Shown here: one piece after another, positions 7,855-15,768 of the stretch
Layout of the letters: every line of letters starts with the position of its first letter
Position numbering within the stretch: the stretch's first letter is position 1
Origin: Candidatus Pullichristensenella stercoripullorum
GTDB taxonomy: Bacteria > Bacillota > Clostridia > Christensenellales > Aristaeellaceae
Direction: 5' to 3'
Assembly: GCA_018712885.1 (NCBI GenBank)
Contig: DVGE01000116.1
Coordinates: forward strand, 1 to 22,693
DNA length: 22,693 nucleotides
The notes under the pieces: generated by a model
What the model saw: the letters and a program-made list of their open reading frames with translations, nothing else
What the model was told of the DNA's origin: nothing
Databases searched by the model: none
Program-made: the position numbers and the translations under genes

Positions 7855-7883
7855 GGGGCGTCTGCGCGCGGCGGCAAACGGCA

Positions 7884-7934
7884 AGCGGGGCCGCGGTCAC
7901 GGGATAAGCGCCGTGAACGCGGCCCCGCTCTTTT
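7884..7934 (+). terminator. strong terminator between convergent genes
   Basis: AGCGGGGCCGCG (7884-7895) pairs perfectly with CGCGGCCCCGCT (7918-7929), extended inside by CACG/CGTG, and is followed by CTTTT on the plus strand. It ends the repeat-protein gene. The same hairpin sits directly after the leftward GH3-A gene and may also stop that transcript, though no T run exists on the minus strand. Confidence 0.8.
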
Positions 7935-7945
7935 GCCCGCGCGGA

Positions 7946-10900
7946 TCAGGCGCGCGGCGGCCCGCGCCGTGAACGCCCGCCCGCCAGGCACGCCGCGCCG
8001 CCGGCGATGAGAAGGGCGAACACGCAGGCGTTGAGCGCAATCAGGGCGATGCGCCAACTGCTCAGGCCGTACTGAAAGGACGCCGAAGGCGGGATGCCCT
8101 GCATGAGGTTGGAGTTGACCAGCCGGTAACAGACGTTTTTGACCGCCGTTCGCAGGCGGTGCAGCGTGGTCGCGGAGGCCGATCTACTGAGGATGTCCGT
8201 GTTTCCACTGTTGGTGGACATCAAAGTGTCGCAGCCGGCGCGCAGCATTTTTTCCAGGATCGGCGTGGTGACCGCGTTGTGCATATCCGATACCACGCAC
8301 CCCTCAAAGCCCCATTCGCCGCGCAGCACTTGCGTGAGCAGGGCGTAGTTGGCGGTGCACCATTCGCCGCCGATGGCGCTGTCGCTGGCCATGACGAAAT
8401 CCGCGGCGCGCATCGTGCGGGAGAGCAGCGTGTCGGCCTGATCGTCCTGCGCGTAGAGGATGGTCTTGCGCGCCGTTTTGACGGCGATCTCAAAGGGACG
8501 CAAATAGATCTCCCGCAGCGCCTGCTCGGTCATCCAGATGCAGGTGTTGGGGTTTTTGTGCGCTTCGGTGAGCATGAGGGGGAAGTGCTTGACGGCGCAG
8601 GAGAGCCCGGCGTCCCCGGCCCCGGAGACGACTTGCGCCCCCAACAGACCGCAAAGCAGCGGGTCTTCGCTGTAATATTCCGAGGAACGGCCGCAAAAAG
8701 GGGAGCGGAGGATGTTCAGTGCCGGCGCATACCAGCCGTCGATATCCGCCGCCAGCGCTTCCTGGCCGACGGCATGGCCGAATTCGTACATCAGCGGCGC
8801 GTTCCAGGTCGCCGCCATCACCGGCGCGGCGGGATAGCCGCACACATCGCTGAGCCAGTTCTTTCCGGCGGTGTCCGCCAGCGTCAACCCTTGCGGCCCG
8901 TCGTATTCGGTGGAGGCCGGCTTGCCGATCTCGGCGAGCGCGCCGGTCTGGTAGGCGGCTTCAAAGAGACACTCGCGCATGGCGTGCGAGCTGTAAACGA
9001 TTTGGTCGAGCAGCTGCTCCCACATGGGATCGTTGTAGTATTTGCCGCGCATGTCCGCCAGCACCAGGCCGTTCTCCGCGCCGGACGCGGGAGCCTGCGC
9101 GCGATAGACGGGGCTCGCGGCCGTGTCGCCGAGCAGAGGATCGTTCTGCGCGTCGAACCCGGCGGGGTCCGCTTCGGCGATCAGGGCGCGCACCGTCCGG
9201 GATGGCTGGCGATCCTCCTGCGTGGGCGCGGTAGGCTGCGTCCCGTCCCAGTCGGCGCGGGAGAGGATGGTGGCGTTGCTGATCTCGTCGGAGGTCATGT
9301 AGGCGTTGAGCATGGGAAAGCGATTGGTGGCGGCCTGCACGCCGGCGGTGTCTCCTGCAAAAGCGACGGGGCTGCCGTTGGCGTCGAGCGTTGACTGCGC
9401 ATCCTGTTCCGAGGATCGGGGCCGATCGCTGTCGAACCAGAGGGTATCGTTCTGGCGGAAGATGATGCTGTCGAGCACTTCGTGGGCGTTGGCGCGTAGC
9501 GAGAGCACGTATTCGCCTTCTTCGATCATATAGCAGCCGACAGTGCCGTCGTCATTGACGCGCGTATAGCAATAAGAAGCCAGGTTTTCCACAGGGAAGG
9601 ACAGCGTCACCAATTCTTCCTCGCCGGGGCCGAGCAGACTCGTCTTGGCGAAGGCGATCAGGGAGGCGGCGGGTTTTTCGATGCCGTAATGGACGTCGAG
9701 GCTCGTATAGGGCGGCGAAACGTAGAGCTGCACGACCTCTTTGCCGGCGTAGCGGTCGCCTTCGTTGCGCACGCGCACGCCGACATAGACCGTTTGCCCC
9801 TGCGTGCGCACGCCCGTGATCGTTTGCGAGAAGGAAGTGTAGGAAAGCCCATAGCCAAAGGGATAGACGACGCCGCGCGCGCGGTCGTAAACATCTTCGA
9901 GCGCGCCCAGCACGCGGGCGGTCTCGTAGTAGCGGTAGCCGAGATAGACGCCCTCCTCGATCTCCTGAAAGGCTGTGGGCACGCTGTCGAGAAAATTCGT
10001 GCTGCCTATGAATGAAGAGGAAAGGCCTTCGTAAACAAAATGCCAGGAACCGATATCATGATTGGCGAAGGTAGGGTCGCTGTGAAAGTCGGCGGCAAAG
10101 GTGACGGGCGTGCGGCCCGAGGGCGTGACGGCGCCGCGCAGGATCGCGGCGAGCGAGACATAGCCGGTGCTGCCCGCGCCGCCGAGCCAAAGGATGGCGT
10201 CGACGTCCGGGTCATCCTCCAGCGCCGCCAACTCCATCGCCGAAGAACTGCAGATCACCACGACCACGCTTTCGCAGTTGTCCTTGGCAAAGCGGAGCAG
10301 CTCCCGCTCCGAAGAGGTGAGGGCGAGCATGTGCGCGGTGCCGTCGTCGTAAGCGCCGCTCCAGGCGTCGAGGTTTTCGCCGGTTTGCCTGCCGAAAAAG
10401 ACCACGCCCACGGTGCCGGCGCAGTCCGCCTCCGCGCCCTCGTAGACGGAGGGGGAAAATTCGTAGAGCGCGCAGCCGGGGTCGGCGAACACATCCAGCG
10501 GCGCGTGGCAGCAGAGGGCGGCGTTCTCCTTCGATACGCCCTGTGCGAGCGCGTCGCTCTGCCGCCGCACCAGCGGCTCGTTGATGTTGTCAAAGGAAAG
10601 GGCGAGCCCTTCCAGCGGAGAGACGACGTCCTCCGCCTCGGTGCTGATGATCGAGGAACCGAGGCCGCCGTAATACGGCGCGAAGCAGCGCAGGCCGAGG
10701 GGCGTGAGCTCAGCCTGCCCGTCCAGCGGCAGAAGGCCGTCGTTTTTGAGCAGCACCACGCCCTCGTCGCTGATGCGGCGGGAGACCTCCGTGGCCGCGG
10801 CCAGCGCTTCCGCGGCGGTCTCATATTCCTTCGTGTAATATTCGGCTTCGACGGAAACGGCGCTGCCCACCACCGTTTGCGCGCCCTTGCCGAACATCAG

Positions 10901-11008
10901 GTCGAGCGTGTCCGCGTTGGTGAGCATACCGGCGTTCACGGTCAGATCCAGCGCCAGGAGCATCGCCATGGCGGGCAGGAGGGCGCGCAGGCGCCGCTTG
11001 CGGCTCAT
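7946..11008 (-). CDS. membrane-tethered, domain-reversed GH3 protein (GH3-A) with altered active site
   Basis: In this 1020-residue protein an N-terminal hydrophobic segment (about 8-28) and a C-terminal helix (about 985-1008) flank GH3 domains in reversed order. The alpha/beta sandwich comes first (about 65-330, with EGVVLLKNDGLLPL and TPSGRTPVTF), then the fibronectin-III-like domain (after VYPFGYGLSYTSF, about 383-500), then the catalytic barrel (about 630-960). The barrel keeps EYDGPQGL, GRSSEYYSEDP, Lys807-His808 and the nucleophile Asp908 (VVSDM). It lacks the usual Asn after KHF (KHFPLM), has ASDSAIGG in place of the TAYN-x-hG loop, and carries about 19 extra residues before the nucleophile. 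GH3 enzymes remove terminal beta-linked glucose or other sugars; activity here is uncertain. Its ATG overlaps the kinase stop (ATGA), with GGAGGAGGG upstream, so it is co-translated with the kinase. The large domain should be extracellular. Confidence 0.88.
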   Translation of the reverse strand: MSRKRRLRALLPAMAMLLALDLTVNAGMLTNADTLDLMFGKGAQTVVGSAVSVEAEYYTKEYETAAEALAAATEVSRRISDEGVVLLKNDGLLPLDGQAELTPLGLRCFAPYYGGLGSSIISTEAEDVVSPLEGLALSFDNINEPLVRRQSDALAQGVSKENAALCCHAPLDVFADPGCALYEFSPSVYEGAEADCAGTVGVVFFGRQTGENLDAWSGAYDDGTAHMLALTSSERELLRFAKDNCESVVVVICSSSAMELAALEDDPDVDAILWLGGAGSTGYVSLAAILRGAVTPSGRTPVTFAADFHSDPTFANHDIGSWHFVYEGLSSSFIGSTNFLDSVPTAFQEIEEGVYLGYRYYETARVLGALEDVYDRARGVVYPFGYGLSYTSFSQTITGVRTQGQTVYVGVRVRNEGDRYAGKEVVQLYVSPPYTSLDVHYGIEKPAASLIAFAKTSLLGPGEEELVTLSFPVENLASYCYTRVNDDGTVGCYMIEEGEYVLSLRANAHEVLDSIIFRQNDTLWFDSDRPRSSEQDAQSTLDANGSPVAFAGDTAGVQAATNRFPMLNAYMTSDEISNATILSRADWDGTQPTAPTQEDRQPSRTVRALIAEADPAGFDAQNDPLLGDTAASPVYRAQAPASGAENGLVLADMRGKYYNDPMWEQLLDQIVYSSHAMRECLFEAAYQTGALAEIGKPASTEYDGPQGLTLADTAGKNWLSDVCGYPAAPVMAATWNAPLMYEFGHAVGQEALAADIDGWYAPALNILRSPFCGRSSEYYSEDPLLCGLLGAQVVSGAGDAGLSCAVKHFPLMLTEAHKNPNTCIWMTEQALREIYLRPFEIAVKTARKTILYAQDDQADTLLSRTMRAADFVMASDSAIGGEWCTANYALLTQVLRGEWGFEGCVVSDMHNAVTTPILEKMLRAGCDTLMSTNSGNTDILSRSASATTLHRLRTAVKNVCYRLVNSNLMQGIPPSASFQYGLSSWRIALIALNACVFALLIAGGAACLAGGRSRRGPPRA

Positions 11009-12348
11009 GAAGCGCCCTCCTCCGCGGCGCTTTCGCGGTTGGGGAAGAGTATGTTGAGCTCGAACACGTGGTCGCGCGCGTCGAACGAGATCGTGCCGCC
11101 ATATTTGCGCGCGATCAGGCTCATGCTTTTGACGCCGAATCCGTGTACGCGATGGTCGGGATTGCTGGTCAGGGGCAGACCGTTCTCCATGCGCACCTCG
11201 CCGTCAAAATAGTTGTGGGAATTGATGACGAGCAGCTTGCCCCGCGCCTTGACCGAAAGGCTGATCACACGCCGCTCGGGTTCGAGCTGGATCACGGAGT
11301 TGATGGCGTTGTCCAGCAGGTTGCCAAACAATGAATAAATATCCACATCATTCATGAAATTCAACTGTTCGCCGTCGATGATGCAGTTGATCGTGATGTC
11401 GTTTCTCTGACAATAAAAGCTCTTTTCCGCCAGTATGATGTCCAGCGTGCTGTTGCCCGTTTTGACGATGGAGGAATAGATGTCGATGCTTTTCTCGATC
11501 TCCCGCAGCGCCTCGGGATCGGGGGAGAGGGACTTGCGCAGCGCGTGGATCTGGTGCTTCATGTCGTGGCACTTGATGTTGATCATGTCGATGGTCTCTT
11601 TGGCGATGTAGAACTGCCGCCGCTCCTGCCGCCACATGTGGTTGACCACTTCCAGCTCCTCTTCCAGCGTCTCGCGCATCAGAAGGCCAAAGAGCATGAT
11701 GAGTATGCAGATGCTGCACAGAAGATTCGTCAGCGAGGCGCAGAGAAAATACGTAAGGTCGAGGTTGTCGTACTGATGGTAGACCACAAAGGCGTTGAGC
11801 ACGATCTCCACCAGCAGCAAAAGCGAAGCTAGCCCCAGCAGCAGCGGGCTTTTGATGGCGATGTTCTCGCCGCCGCGGATCTTCTTGGCGAAGATCTGGT
11901 AGATGCCCCAGTACACCAGCGCGTACACCTGCAAAAAGATCAGCACCGTAAAAACATCCAGCTCCGCGGCCTCGTTGCTGTAAAAGGAGATGGAGACTTC
12001 AAAGCCGCCCAGCGTGGTGATGAGGCTGTAAAAGATGGAGGCGATGTGCTGGGCGCTGTAACCGGCCACAGCGCACAGCAGGCAGCTCTTCCAGTCGATA
12101 TCGTAGCATATGCGCGCCATCAGCACCGAAAAGAGGAAAAAGCAGCCGAACATGATCGAAACGGTGATGGCGGTGTAGCGCACCGGCGGAAAGAGCGAAA
12201 CCAGCACAAAGGCTCCCAGCGCGCACAGGGCCAGGCGCAGGGCAAAGCGCGGCTTGCGCTGCAGGCGGAAAAGAAACAGGGAATTGGAGATCAGCAGCGC
12301 GGCCATGCTTACATATTTATACAATGTGAGATAGGACAAGCTCGGCAT
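11005..12348 (-). CDS. AgrC-like GHKL sensor histidine kinase
   Basis: About seven membrane helices fill residues 5-224, followed by a coiled dimerisation segment and a GHKL ATPase domain. His261 in HDMKHQ is the likely phosphoacceptor; the N box is NLLDNAI (343-349) and the G box HGFGVKSM (402-409). This is the HPK10/AgrC class that pairs with LytTR regulators. The start is taken as ATG 12348, whose first base is the last base of the regulator's TGA (TGATG), with GGGAGGGAG upstream; a GTG three bases earlier is the alternative. No agrD-like peptide or agrB-like protease gene is beside it, so a peptide signal is not indicated. It phosphorylates the adjacent regulator, and its stop overlaps the GH3-A start, tying sensor and tethered glycosidase-like protein in one transcript. 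Confidence 0.93.
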   Translation of the reverse strand: MPSLSYLTLYKYVSMAALLISNSLFLFRLQRKPRFALRLALCALGAFVLVSLFPPVRYTAITVSIMFGCFFLFSVLMARICYDIDWKSCLLCAVAGYSAQHIASIFYSLITTLGGFEVSISFYSNEAAELDVFTVLIFLQVYALVYWGIYQIFAKKIRGGENIAIKSPLLLGLASLLLLVEIVLNAFVVYHQYDNLDLTYFLCASLTNLLCSICILIMLFGLLMRETLEEELEVVNHMWRQERRQFYIAKETIDMINIKCHDMKHQIHALRKSLSPDPEALREIEKSIDIYSSIVKTGNSTLDIILAEKSFYCQRNDITINCIIDGEQLNFMNDVDIYSLFGNLLDNAINSVIQLEPERRVISLSVKARGKLLVINSHNYFDGEVRMENGLPLTSNPDHRVHGFGVKSMSLIARKYGGTISFDARDHVFELNILFPNRESAAEEGAS

Positions 12349-13058
12349 CACAGGCTCCCTCCCAAATACTGGCCGAGCTGTTCGACGAAGCTCTTGCGCC
12401 GCGAGCGGCTGATCTGCAGCGCCTCGCCGTCCACCACGGCGGTATAGCCGTCTACGCTCTGCACATGGGCAAGATTCACCAGATAGCAGCTGTTGCAGCG
12501 GGCGAACACCTGCGGGTTGAGCTTGGCCTCGACGGTCTTCAAACTGCCGCGCACATTGTAGTCGCCCTCGGTGGTGTGGTAGATGAGGCGATGCGCGCAG
12601 ACCTCGATGTAGCGGATCTGCGAGGAAGCGATGCGCACGGCGCGGTTCTCCAGCGTCAGCATAAAGGACTGGTCGGCCTGATTGCCCAGCTTGTTAAGAG
12701 CGCGCTGCAATTTGAGGGCGAACATCGGGTAGGCGACGGGCTTGACCACAAAGTCGAAAGCGTCCACCTCATAGCCCTTGACCGCGAACTGCGCCATGTT
12801 GGTGACAAAGATGAGCGTCACCGTGGCGTCCAGCGCGCGCAGGCGAAAAGCGGCGTCCATGCCGTTCATGCCGGGCAGTTGTATGTCCATCAGCACCATG
12901 TCGTACACGGGGCGGTAGCGGGAAAGCAGCCCCTCCGCGCTTTCGAAAGCGGAGATATTGAATTGCAGGCTGCGTTCCTTGCCAAAGCGCTCGAAATAGG
13001 CGCGGAGCTTGTTGGCAGTCTCCCGCATGTCCTCCACGATCGCCACAGAATAGGTCAT
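12348..13058 (-). CDS. LytTR-family response regulator
   Basis: The ATG at 13056-13058 has GGGAGG eight bases upstream; a longer frame to 13109 would start within the promoter. The 236-residue protein has a receiver domain (about 1-120) with acidic residues VED (8-10), phosphoacceptor Asp58 in LMDIQLPGMNGMD, FVTN in strand 4 and VKP (Lys switch residue) in strand 5. A LytTR DNA-binding domain follows (about 135-236, with IRYIEVCAHRLIYHTTEG, FARCNSCYLVNLAHV and SRSRRKSFVEQL). It should be phosphorylated by the kinase encoded next to it and bind direct repeats near target promoters. The divergent GH3 operon sharing its control region is the obvious candidate target, by inference. First gene of the regulator-kinase-GH3-A operon. 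Confidence 0.95.
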   Translation of the reverse strand: MTYSVAIVEDMRETANKLRAYFERFGKERSLQFNISAFESAEGLLSRYRPVYDMVLMDIQLPGMNGMDAAFRLRALDATVTLIFVTNMAQFAVKGYEVDAFDFVVKPVAYPMFALKLQRALNKLGNQADQSFMLTLENRAVRIASSQIRYIEVCAHRLIYHTTEGDYNVRGSLKTVEAKLNPQVFARCNSCYLVNLAHVQSVDGYTAVVDGEALQISRSRRKSFVEQLGQYLGGSL

Positions 13059-13098
13059 CGTCACCGCCTCCCGCCTATTGCCGTATTGTATGGCCCTT

Positions 13099-13128
13099 AT
13101 TATATACACGCGAAGGAAAATTTGTCAA
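13099..13128 (-). promoter_or_regulatory. promoter of the regulator-kinase-GH3-A operon
   Basis: On the minus strand a perfect TTGACA (13128-13123) and a perfect TATAAT (13104-13099) are separated by 18 nt. A TATATA two bases upstream gives a 16-nt alternative. The leader to the regulator ATG is about 35 bases. Such good boxes suggest sizeable basal expression. Confidence 0.8.
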
Positions 13129-13152
13129 TACTGTTTTCGTATTTACAAACAT

Positions 13153-13196
13153 CGCCATTCGCACATAGATGCCGCGCATTTTTATGGTTTATGGCG
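13153..13196. promoter_or_regulatory. candidate operator elements between the divergent promoters
   Basis: CGCCAT (13153-13158) and ATGGCG (13191-13196) form a widely spaced inverted repeat, with partial matches continuing outward (AAACAT on the left, GATTTT on the right). A tandem TTTATGG pair occupies 13181-13194. These lie 30-70 bases upstream of the -35 box of the rightward promoter. No known binding consensus is matched, so the call is tentative. Confidence 0.3.
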
Positions 13197-13223
13197 GATT
13201 TTCGACCGATTATGCCGGAGTAT

Positions 13224-13252
13224 TTGCAGGCGTCCGGACGCTGTGTTAAAAT
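13224..13252 (+). promoter_or_regulatory. promoter of the GH3-B/C/D-GtrA operon, with palindrome in the spacer
   Basis: TTGCAG (13224-13229), 17-nt spacer, TAAAAT (13247-13252) preceded by TGT (extended -10). The spacer holds a perfect 12-bp palindrome, GCGTCCGGACGC (13230-13241), just inside the -35 box, where a bound protein would block polymerase. Transcription would start near 13259, leaving about 60 bases before the GH3-B start. Confidence 0.65.
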
Positions 13253-13317
13253 CGCGGTAACGGAAAAACGTGGAGGTGGCCGCGCTTTTCCAGGAGAACA
13301 GAAAGGAGAATCCATAC

Positions 13318-15669
13318 ATGAGGAACCTTCGGAAATTGCTTGCTGCGCTGATCGTCGTAACGATGATCGTCAGCTCCCTCGGCGCCTTTGCCGAGGAAGG
13401 TTCGGCCGCGTGGACGGAAGAGACCACCGCGGACGGCTGGATCAAGGTCACCCAGGAAAACGGCCCCACGCTGGGCTATTCGCCCGACAGCGGTGTTACT
13501 ATTCTGACCGTGGATGGCGCCGCGTTCAAGGATTTGGACAAGGACGGCGAGCTGGATGTCTACGAAGACTGGCGCGAAGACGCACAGACTCGTGCCGAAG
13601 ACCTGGCCGCGCAGCTCAGCATCGAGCAGATCGCCGGCCTGCGCTACACCGCCAAGGACCCTGGCGCCAGCGCCGAGGCTTTTGAGCCTGACTTGAACAA
13701 CTTCGTGCGTCACTTCCTTGGTAATCAGCTGGCCAAGAGCGATACCGACCTGACCACTGAAGCGGTCAACGAGATGCAGGTCATGGCGGAGACCGCCGAG
13801 TTCGGTATCCCGGTCATTCCCAGCATGGACCCGCCCTCCAATTATCTGCAGGGCACCACGCAGCTCGGTCTGGCGGCGACCTTTGATACCGAGCTGGTGC
13901 AGGAAGTCTACAACACCGCCGCCGAGCTGATGCGCTCCATCGGCGTGTTCGAGTTGCTGGGCCCGCAGGCCGACATGGGTACTGATCCCCGCTGGTCTCG
14001 CGTGAGCGGCACCTTTGGCGAGGATCCCGCGCTGGTCACGGATATGACCGTTGCCGCAGTCACCGGCCTCCAGTCCACCTTTGATGAGGAAGGCAACGAC
14101 CTCGGTTGGGGTGAGGACAGCGTCATCGCCCAGGTCAAGCACTTCCCCGGTGACGGTGCTGCCGAAGGCGGCCGTGAGTCCCACAATGACTTTGGCAAAT
14201 ACAACGTCTATCCTGGCGATGCTTTCAAGACGGGTCTGATCCCCTTCTTCGACGGGGCGTTCGCCTTGGACAGCGCCACCGGGAGCGCTGGCGCTGTGAT
14301 GCCCTCCTACTCGATCTCCTGGGACGAGGACGAGAAGTACGGCGAGCTGGTAGGCTCCAACTTCTCCGAGTACAAGATCAACCTGCTGCGTGAGAACGGC
14401 TTCGATGGCATCATCTCCACCGACTCTCTCATCATGCCCGATAACGTTATGAACATCCCCACGGTCTCCGTGCATGGCATGGATGGCATGAGCAGCCAGG
14501 AAGTCATCTACCAGATCATCAAGATCGGTATCGACCGCATCCTCATGCCTGATTTCGGTGAGGAAGTCAGTTTTGTGCAGCAGATCATCAACTCTTATGA
14601 TATGCTGGTTGAAGAATTTGGCGAAGAGGCTGCCGAGGCCAACTTCCGTGACAGCGCTATCCGCCTGCTCCGCGCTTACTTCAAGACCGGTGCCTTTGAG
14701 AACCCCTACACCGACACTGCCGAGGCGCAGGCCCTCATCGACGACAGCGGTATCACCAATGGCTTTAACGAGGCCAACCAGAAAGGTATCGTCATGCTGA
14801 AGAACAGCGACAATACCATTCAAGCCGCGACCGGCGAAAAGGCCACCGCTTACATCCCGCTGAATTACAGCAATGGCGCTTGGTCTCTGCCTGTTGACGA
14901 GGAGATCGCCAACCAGTACTTCAACGTGGTCACCGACACCGTTGGCGAACCTACCGGCGAGGAGGGCGCCTACACCGAGAACGATGTCGTCCGCCTTACT
15001 GCCGAAGAACTTGCCGATGTCGATTACGCCGTGGTGTTCATCTCCAACCCCTCGACCGGCAACGGCTTTGATTCGGCGACCGAGACTTACATCCCCATCT
15101 CCCTGCAGTACAACGAGTACACTGCGGATGGCGAGAACGTCCGCCAAGAGTCCATCTCTCAGGGCGTCGTCGAGACTATTGTGTCCACGCCTTACGGCGA
15201 TACCGTCACCCGCAACAAGGAAGACCGCAGCTACTATGGCGAGAGCACGGTTGCTTCGAACCTCTATGAACTGACGAGCCTTCTCAGCATCGCAGAGGCT
15301 GTACCGGAGACCTGCAAGGTCATCGCCTGCGTCAGCACCTCCAATTCCCTGATCTTCTCCGAATTCGAGCCCTCTGTGGATGCCATCCTGGTCGGCTTCG
15401 GCTGCGACGCGAGCAACTTCCTGCCTCTTGTGGCTGGCGAAGTGGAGCCCTCCGGCCTGTTGCCTATCCAGATGCCCGCAAACATGGACACCGTCGAAGC
15501 ACAGAATGAAGATGTGCCGCGCGATGTGGAGTGCTATGTCGATGCCGACGGCAACACCTACGATTTCACCTTCGGCATGAACTGGTCCGGCGTCATCGAT
15601 GATGAGCGCGTCGCCACTTACAATGTCGCGCCCCTCACCGAGCCCGCCCTCCAGCCCGTAAGCGAATAA
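13318..15669 (+). CDS. secreted GH3 beta-glycosidase (GH3-B)
   Basis: The ATG at 13318 has AAAGGAG nine bases upstream. A signal peptide (residues 1-25, basic MRNLRK, hydrophobic core, AFA-EE cleavage) directs the 783-residue protein outside the cell; with no lipobox or second helix it should be released. The layout is classical: the EF-hand-like DLDKDGELDVYEDW segment (72-85) common at the N-terminus of bacterial GH3 enzymes, then the barrel with GTDPRWSRVSGTFGEDP (221-237), Lys274-His275 in VKHFPGDG, and nucleophile Asp369 in GFDGIISTDS. The C-terminal sandwich domain follows (about 500-760, with GIVMLKN and PSGLLPIQMP); no fibronectin-III domain is seen. It likely removes terminal beta-linked sugars from oligosaccharides or glycosides. 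Codon choice differs from its neighbours (many CGT, GGT, GCT), as in highly expressed genes. First gene of the rightward operon. Confidence 0.9.
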   Translation: MRNLRKLLAALIVVTMIVSSLGAFAEEGSAAWTEETTADGWIKVTQENGPTLGYSPDSGVTILTVDGAAFKDLDKDGELDVYEDWREDAQTRAEDLAAQLSIEQIAGLRYTAKDPGASAEAFEPDLNNFVRHFLGNQLAKSDTDLTTEAVNEMQVMAETAEFGIPVIPSMDPPSNYLQGTTQLGLAATFDTELVQEVYNTAAELMRSIGVFELLGPQADMGTDPRWSRVSGTFGEDPALVTDMTVAAVTGLQSTFDEEGNDLGWGEDSVIAQVKHFPGDGAAEGGRESHNDFGKYNVYPGDAFKTGLIPFFDGAFALDSATGSAGAVMPSYSISWDEDEKYGELVGSNFSEYKINLLRENGFDGIISTDSLIMPDNVMNIPTVSVHGMDGMSSQEVIYQIIKIGIDRILMPDFGEEVSFVQQIINSYDMLVEEFGEEAAEANFRDSAIRLLRAYFKTGAFENPYTDTAEAQALIDDSGITNGFNEANQKGIVMLKNSDNTIQAATGEKATAYIPLNYSNGAWSLPVDEEIANQYFNVVTDTVGEPTGEEGAYTENDVVRLTAEELADVDYAVVFISNPSTGNGFDSATETYIPISLQYNEYTADGENVRQESISQGVVETIVSTPYGDTVTRNKEDRSYYGESTVASNLYELTSLLSIAEAVPETCKVIACVSTSNSLIFSEFEPSVDAILVGFGCDASNFLPLVAGEVEPSGLLPIQMPANMDTVEAQNEDVPRDVECYVDADGNTYDFTFGMNWSGVIDDERVATYNVAPLTEPALQPVSE

Positions 15670-15685
15670 CACTCTAACGTTACCC

Positions 15686-15713
15686 GGGGCGAAGGGAGCG
15701 ATTCCTTCGCCCC
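15686..15713 (+). other. intercistronic stem-loop between GH3-B and GH3-C
   Basis: GGGGCGAAGG (15686-15695) pairs perfectly with CCTTCGCCCC (15704-15713) around an 8-nt loop. No T run follows, so it is not a classical terminator. Placed 17 bases after the GH3-B stop and 55 before the GH3-C start, it could protect the upstream message from 3' decay or partly stop transcription, making GH3-B more abundant than the genes after it. Confidence 0.65.
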
Positions 15714-15768
15714 ATCCATCCCATCGCACACCGGCCCGACCACTGCGATTTGAAAATGAGGAGAGAAC

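Noticed and set aside
13059..13317. Paired LytTR-type direct repeats (consensus near ACNGTTNAT with about 12 bp between)
   Set aside because: Only isolated matches of about 7 of 9 bases (ACAGTATTG on the minus strand, ATGGTTTAT on the plus strand) were seen, without a partner one or two helical turns away.
10990..13317. agrD-like signal peptide gene near the AgrC-like kinase
   Set aside because: Gene junctions are overlapping and the only free stretch (13059-13317) is filled with promoters; no short frame with a ribosome binding site and amphipathic leader was found.
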